Below, piece by piece: positions 5,217 to 6,334 of a stretch of 6,334 nucleotides of DNA. Both the position numbers and the translations under genes were made by a program. The stretch is from DATKDU01 sp035512595 (GTDB taxonomy: Bacteria > Planctomycetota > Planctomycetia > Pirellulales > Pirellulaceae). The notes beneath the pieces were generated by a model. It ran no database searches. It was not told the origin of the DNA and saw only the letters and a program-made list of their open reading frames with translations. The stretch is taken from assembly GCA_035512595.1 (NCBI GenBank), contig DATKDU010000540.1, positions 1 through 6,334 on the forward strand. Reading direction: 5' to 3'. The first letter of the stretch is position 1. Every line of letters starts with the position of its first letter.

Positions 5217-5639
5217 TTATTCGTCATCTTCTACCGATACATGCCCGCCTACAACACAGCCGATTGCTTCTGCACAGCGGCGAAGTAGCGGTCTTGCATC
5301 CCGCTCGTGCTGAGCAGACGAATACCCGATGAATATCTTCGTATCCCGAGTGAGGACGAACTCCAAATAGGCGGACTTCGACTTGCGATCGTCTGCACAA
5401 CGCACCAAATACGCCTGTTTCAGGCGATCTCTATCCTCCCGTATCATTGCGTTAAGTTCACCAATTGGGCAGGGCGCGCCGTGCCGCCGGAGCCCCAGCA
5501 AGTATTTGAGACCATGCATTACTTCTGCCTCCCCCTTCTTCTTGCTCGCAACTACGTAGGCGAACTCCTCTCGCAATAAGCGAATGATTTCTCGCGGCGA
5601 GAGCGGCTTGCGGTCGCGTCGATAAATGTAGTGACTCAT
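5217..5639 (-). CDS. Hypothetical protein, 140 aa, function unknown
   Basis: Starts MSHYIYRRDRKPLSPREII. I do not recognise a family. It is soluble, with no signal peptide or membrane span, and is charged. A helical N-terminal half (PREIIRLLREEFAYVVASKKKG, then HGLKYLLGLRR) is followed by what looks like strand-helix: SAYLEFVLTRDTKIFIGYSS (89-108) and ARPLLRRCAEAIGC (115-128). It ends in an acidic VEDDE. The open frame extends upstream to 5786, but that part lies in the RND gene in another frame and reads as low-complexity Arg/Leu/Cys. The ATG at 5639 is therefore chosen. It sits 22 bases after the RND stop codon, so it may be co-transcribed with the efflux gene. Its base composition looks less GC-rich than the RND gene, which hints at a different origin or a recent insertion. 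Confidence 0.65.
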   Translation of the reverse strand: MSHYIYRRDRKPLSPREIIRLLREEFAYVVASKKKGEAEVMHGLKYLLGLRRHGAPCPIGELNAMIREDRDRLKQAYLVRCADDRKSKSAYLEFVLTRDTKIFIGYSSAQHERDARPLLRRCAEAIGCVVGGHVSVEDDE

Positions 5640-5661
5640 GGTTGCGACACGCTGAGCAGTT

Positions 5662-6334
5662 TTACGTACTCGGCTCCGCACCCGCGGGAACAGCAGGCGC
5701 GGGAACAGCAGGCGCAGGGCTGGCAGCAACACTCGCCGCCGGCTGCCGCTGGCGGCTCGGCCAGAGCCACAACAGCAGCCGCCCAACGTCGTCGAAGTAC
5801 GAGTAGAAGACCGGCACGGCCAATAGCGTCAGCAGCAGCGACAGCGTCTGCCCGCCGACCGCCAGGACGGCAATCGACCGCCGCTCTTCCGCGCCGGGGC
5901 CGGTGCCGATCAGCAGCGGAAGCAAACCGGCGACGAAGGCGATCGTCGTCATCAAGATCGGCCGCAGCCGGTCGCGGTTGGCCTGCATGATCGCATCGAG
6001 CCGATTGAGCCCCTTGGCCCGCAGCACGTTCGTGTGATCGACCTGGAGAATCGACGCTTTCTTCACCACGCCGAACAGGACGAGAATGCCGAGGGCCGAG
6101 TACAGGTTGAGCGTTTCCCCTCCCCAATACAGGCTCACCAAACCAAACGGCACGGCCAGCGGCAGCGAGAGGAGGATGGTGAACGGGTGAACCAGGTGCT
6201 CGTACTGCGCCGCGATGACGATGTACATGAAGATGAACGACAGGGCGAACGTCCAGACAAAGTCCGACAGCGTCCGTTCCATCTCGCGTCCGCGCCCCAG
6301 CACGCGGGTCTCGAATCCTGGCGGAATGCCGACC
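5662..6334 (-). CDS. RND-family efflux permease, C-terminal part (5' end beyond window)
   Basis: The frame is open to the right edge; 223 residues of the C-terminus are visible, out of about 1,000-1,050 for the family. The permease is an inner-membrane proton antiporter that works with a periplasmic adaptor and an outer-membrane channel. Visible in order: PPGFETR from the end of the second porter domain (4-10), then five membrane helices corresponding to TM8-TM12 at about 25-43, 50-69, 76-97, 126-143 and 157-179. GVVKKASILQVDHTN (88-102) corresponds to the TM10 motif with the proton-relay lysine (K92, AcrB K940). RLRPILMTT (122-130) holds the TM11 threonine (T129, AcrB T978). GTGPGAEERRSIAVLAVGGQTLSLLLTLLAVPVFY is the family's TM12 region. 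The Asn after the relay lysine is Ala here. A Pro/Ala tail (about 197-219) contains a duplicated PAVPA unit. Whether it exports drugs, metals or other compounds cannot be decided from this part. Confidence 0.92.
   Translation of the reverse strand, partial: VGIPPGFETRVLGRGREMERTLSDFVWTFALSFIFMYIVIAAQYEHLVHPFTILLSLPLAVPFGLVSLYWGGETLNLYSALGILVLFGVVKKASILQVDHTNVLRAKGLNRLDAIMQANRDRLRPILMTTIAFVAGLLPLLIGTGPGAEERRSIAVLAVGGQTLSLLLTLLAVPVFYSYFDDVGRLLLWLWPSRQRQPAASVAASPAPAVPAPAVPAGAEPST
5684..5713. repeat. Two perfect tandem copies of a 15-bp unit
   Basis: GCGGGAACAGCAGGC occurs twice without a gap (5684-5698, 5699-5713). The period is a multiple of three, so the RND frame is kept. The repeat encodes the PAVPA-PAVPA part of the flexible C-terminal tail. 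It probably arose by slippage, and copy number may vary between strains. Confidence 0.85.

Noticed and set aside
4665..5288. A 207-codon plus-strand ORF
   Set aside because: It is antisense to the Uma2 gene, whose catalytic motifs are intact, and to the adjacent spacer; no recognisable features.
5640..5786. N-terminal extension of the 140-aa hypothetical protein to 189 aa
   Set aside because: The extra 49 residues lie in the RND coding region in another frame and read as Cys/Gly/Arg/Leu low-complexity sequence; the ATG at 5639 starts a normal-looking protein.

Overview
The window looks like a piece of a GC-rich chromosome from a planctomycete, most likely of the Pirellulales type. This is inferred from gene families, since no 16S or other phylogenetic marker is present. 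The supporting features are a secreted LamG plus beta-propeller 'membrane-bound dehydrogenase' protein coupled to a Tat-exported sugar-phosphate-isomerase-like TIM barrel, a small membrane protein that starts with NPYQPP, a Uma2 endonuclease-like protein, and an RND permease with a planctomycete-like C-terminal sequence.

Layout. (1) Positions 1-3170, minus strand: a two-gene unit. The upstream gene (2220-3170) is a Tat-signal TIM-barrel protein. It overlaps by ATGA with a very long gene (2223 down to the left edge, 741 codons and still open) that encodes a LamG domain followed by a dehydrogenase-like propeller. The two are almost certainly co-translated and exported, and probably act on an extracytoplasmic carbohydrate. 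(2) Positions 3171-3794: about 620 bases with no conventional gene but dense structure. On the plus strand there is a possible promoter, four consecutive hairpins, a Shine-Dalgarno site, a 19-codon ORF for a peptide that is more than half lysine, a GNRA-capped hairpin right after its stop codon, and a perfect 14-bp hairpin followed by a short T run. This is the most unusual part of the window. (3) Positions 3744-3916: a complete stand-alone tRNA-His (GTG) transcription unit with its own promoter and terminator. (4) Positions 4033-5105, minus strand: a Uma2-family protein followed by a three- to four-helix NPYQPP membrane protein. A perfect TATAAT lies upstream. (5) Positions 5217-6334, minus strand: the C-terminal third of an RND efflux permease (its 5' part lies beyond the right edge), followed 22 bases later by a 140-aa protein of unknown function.

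The protein genes all lie on the minus strand, apart from the micro-ORF. The tRNA and the structured locus are on the plus strand. The two largest genes run off the window at its ends, so both are described as partial. All assignments come from reading translations and motifs by eye; no database search was run.
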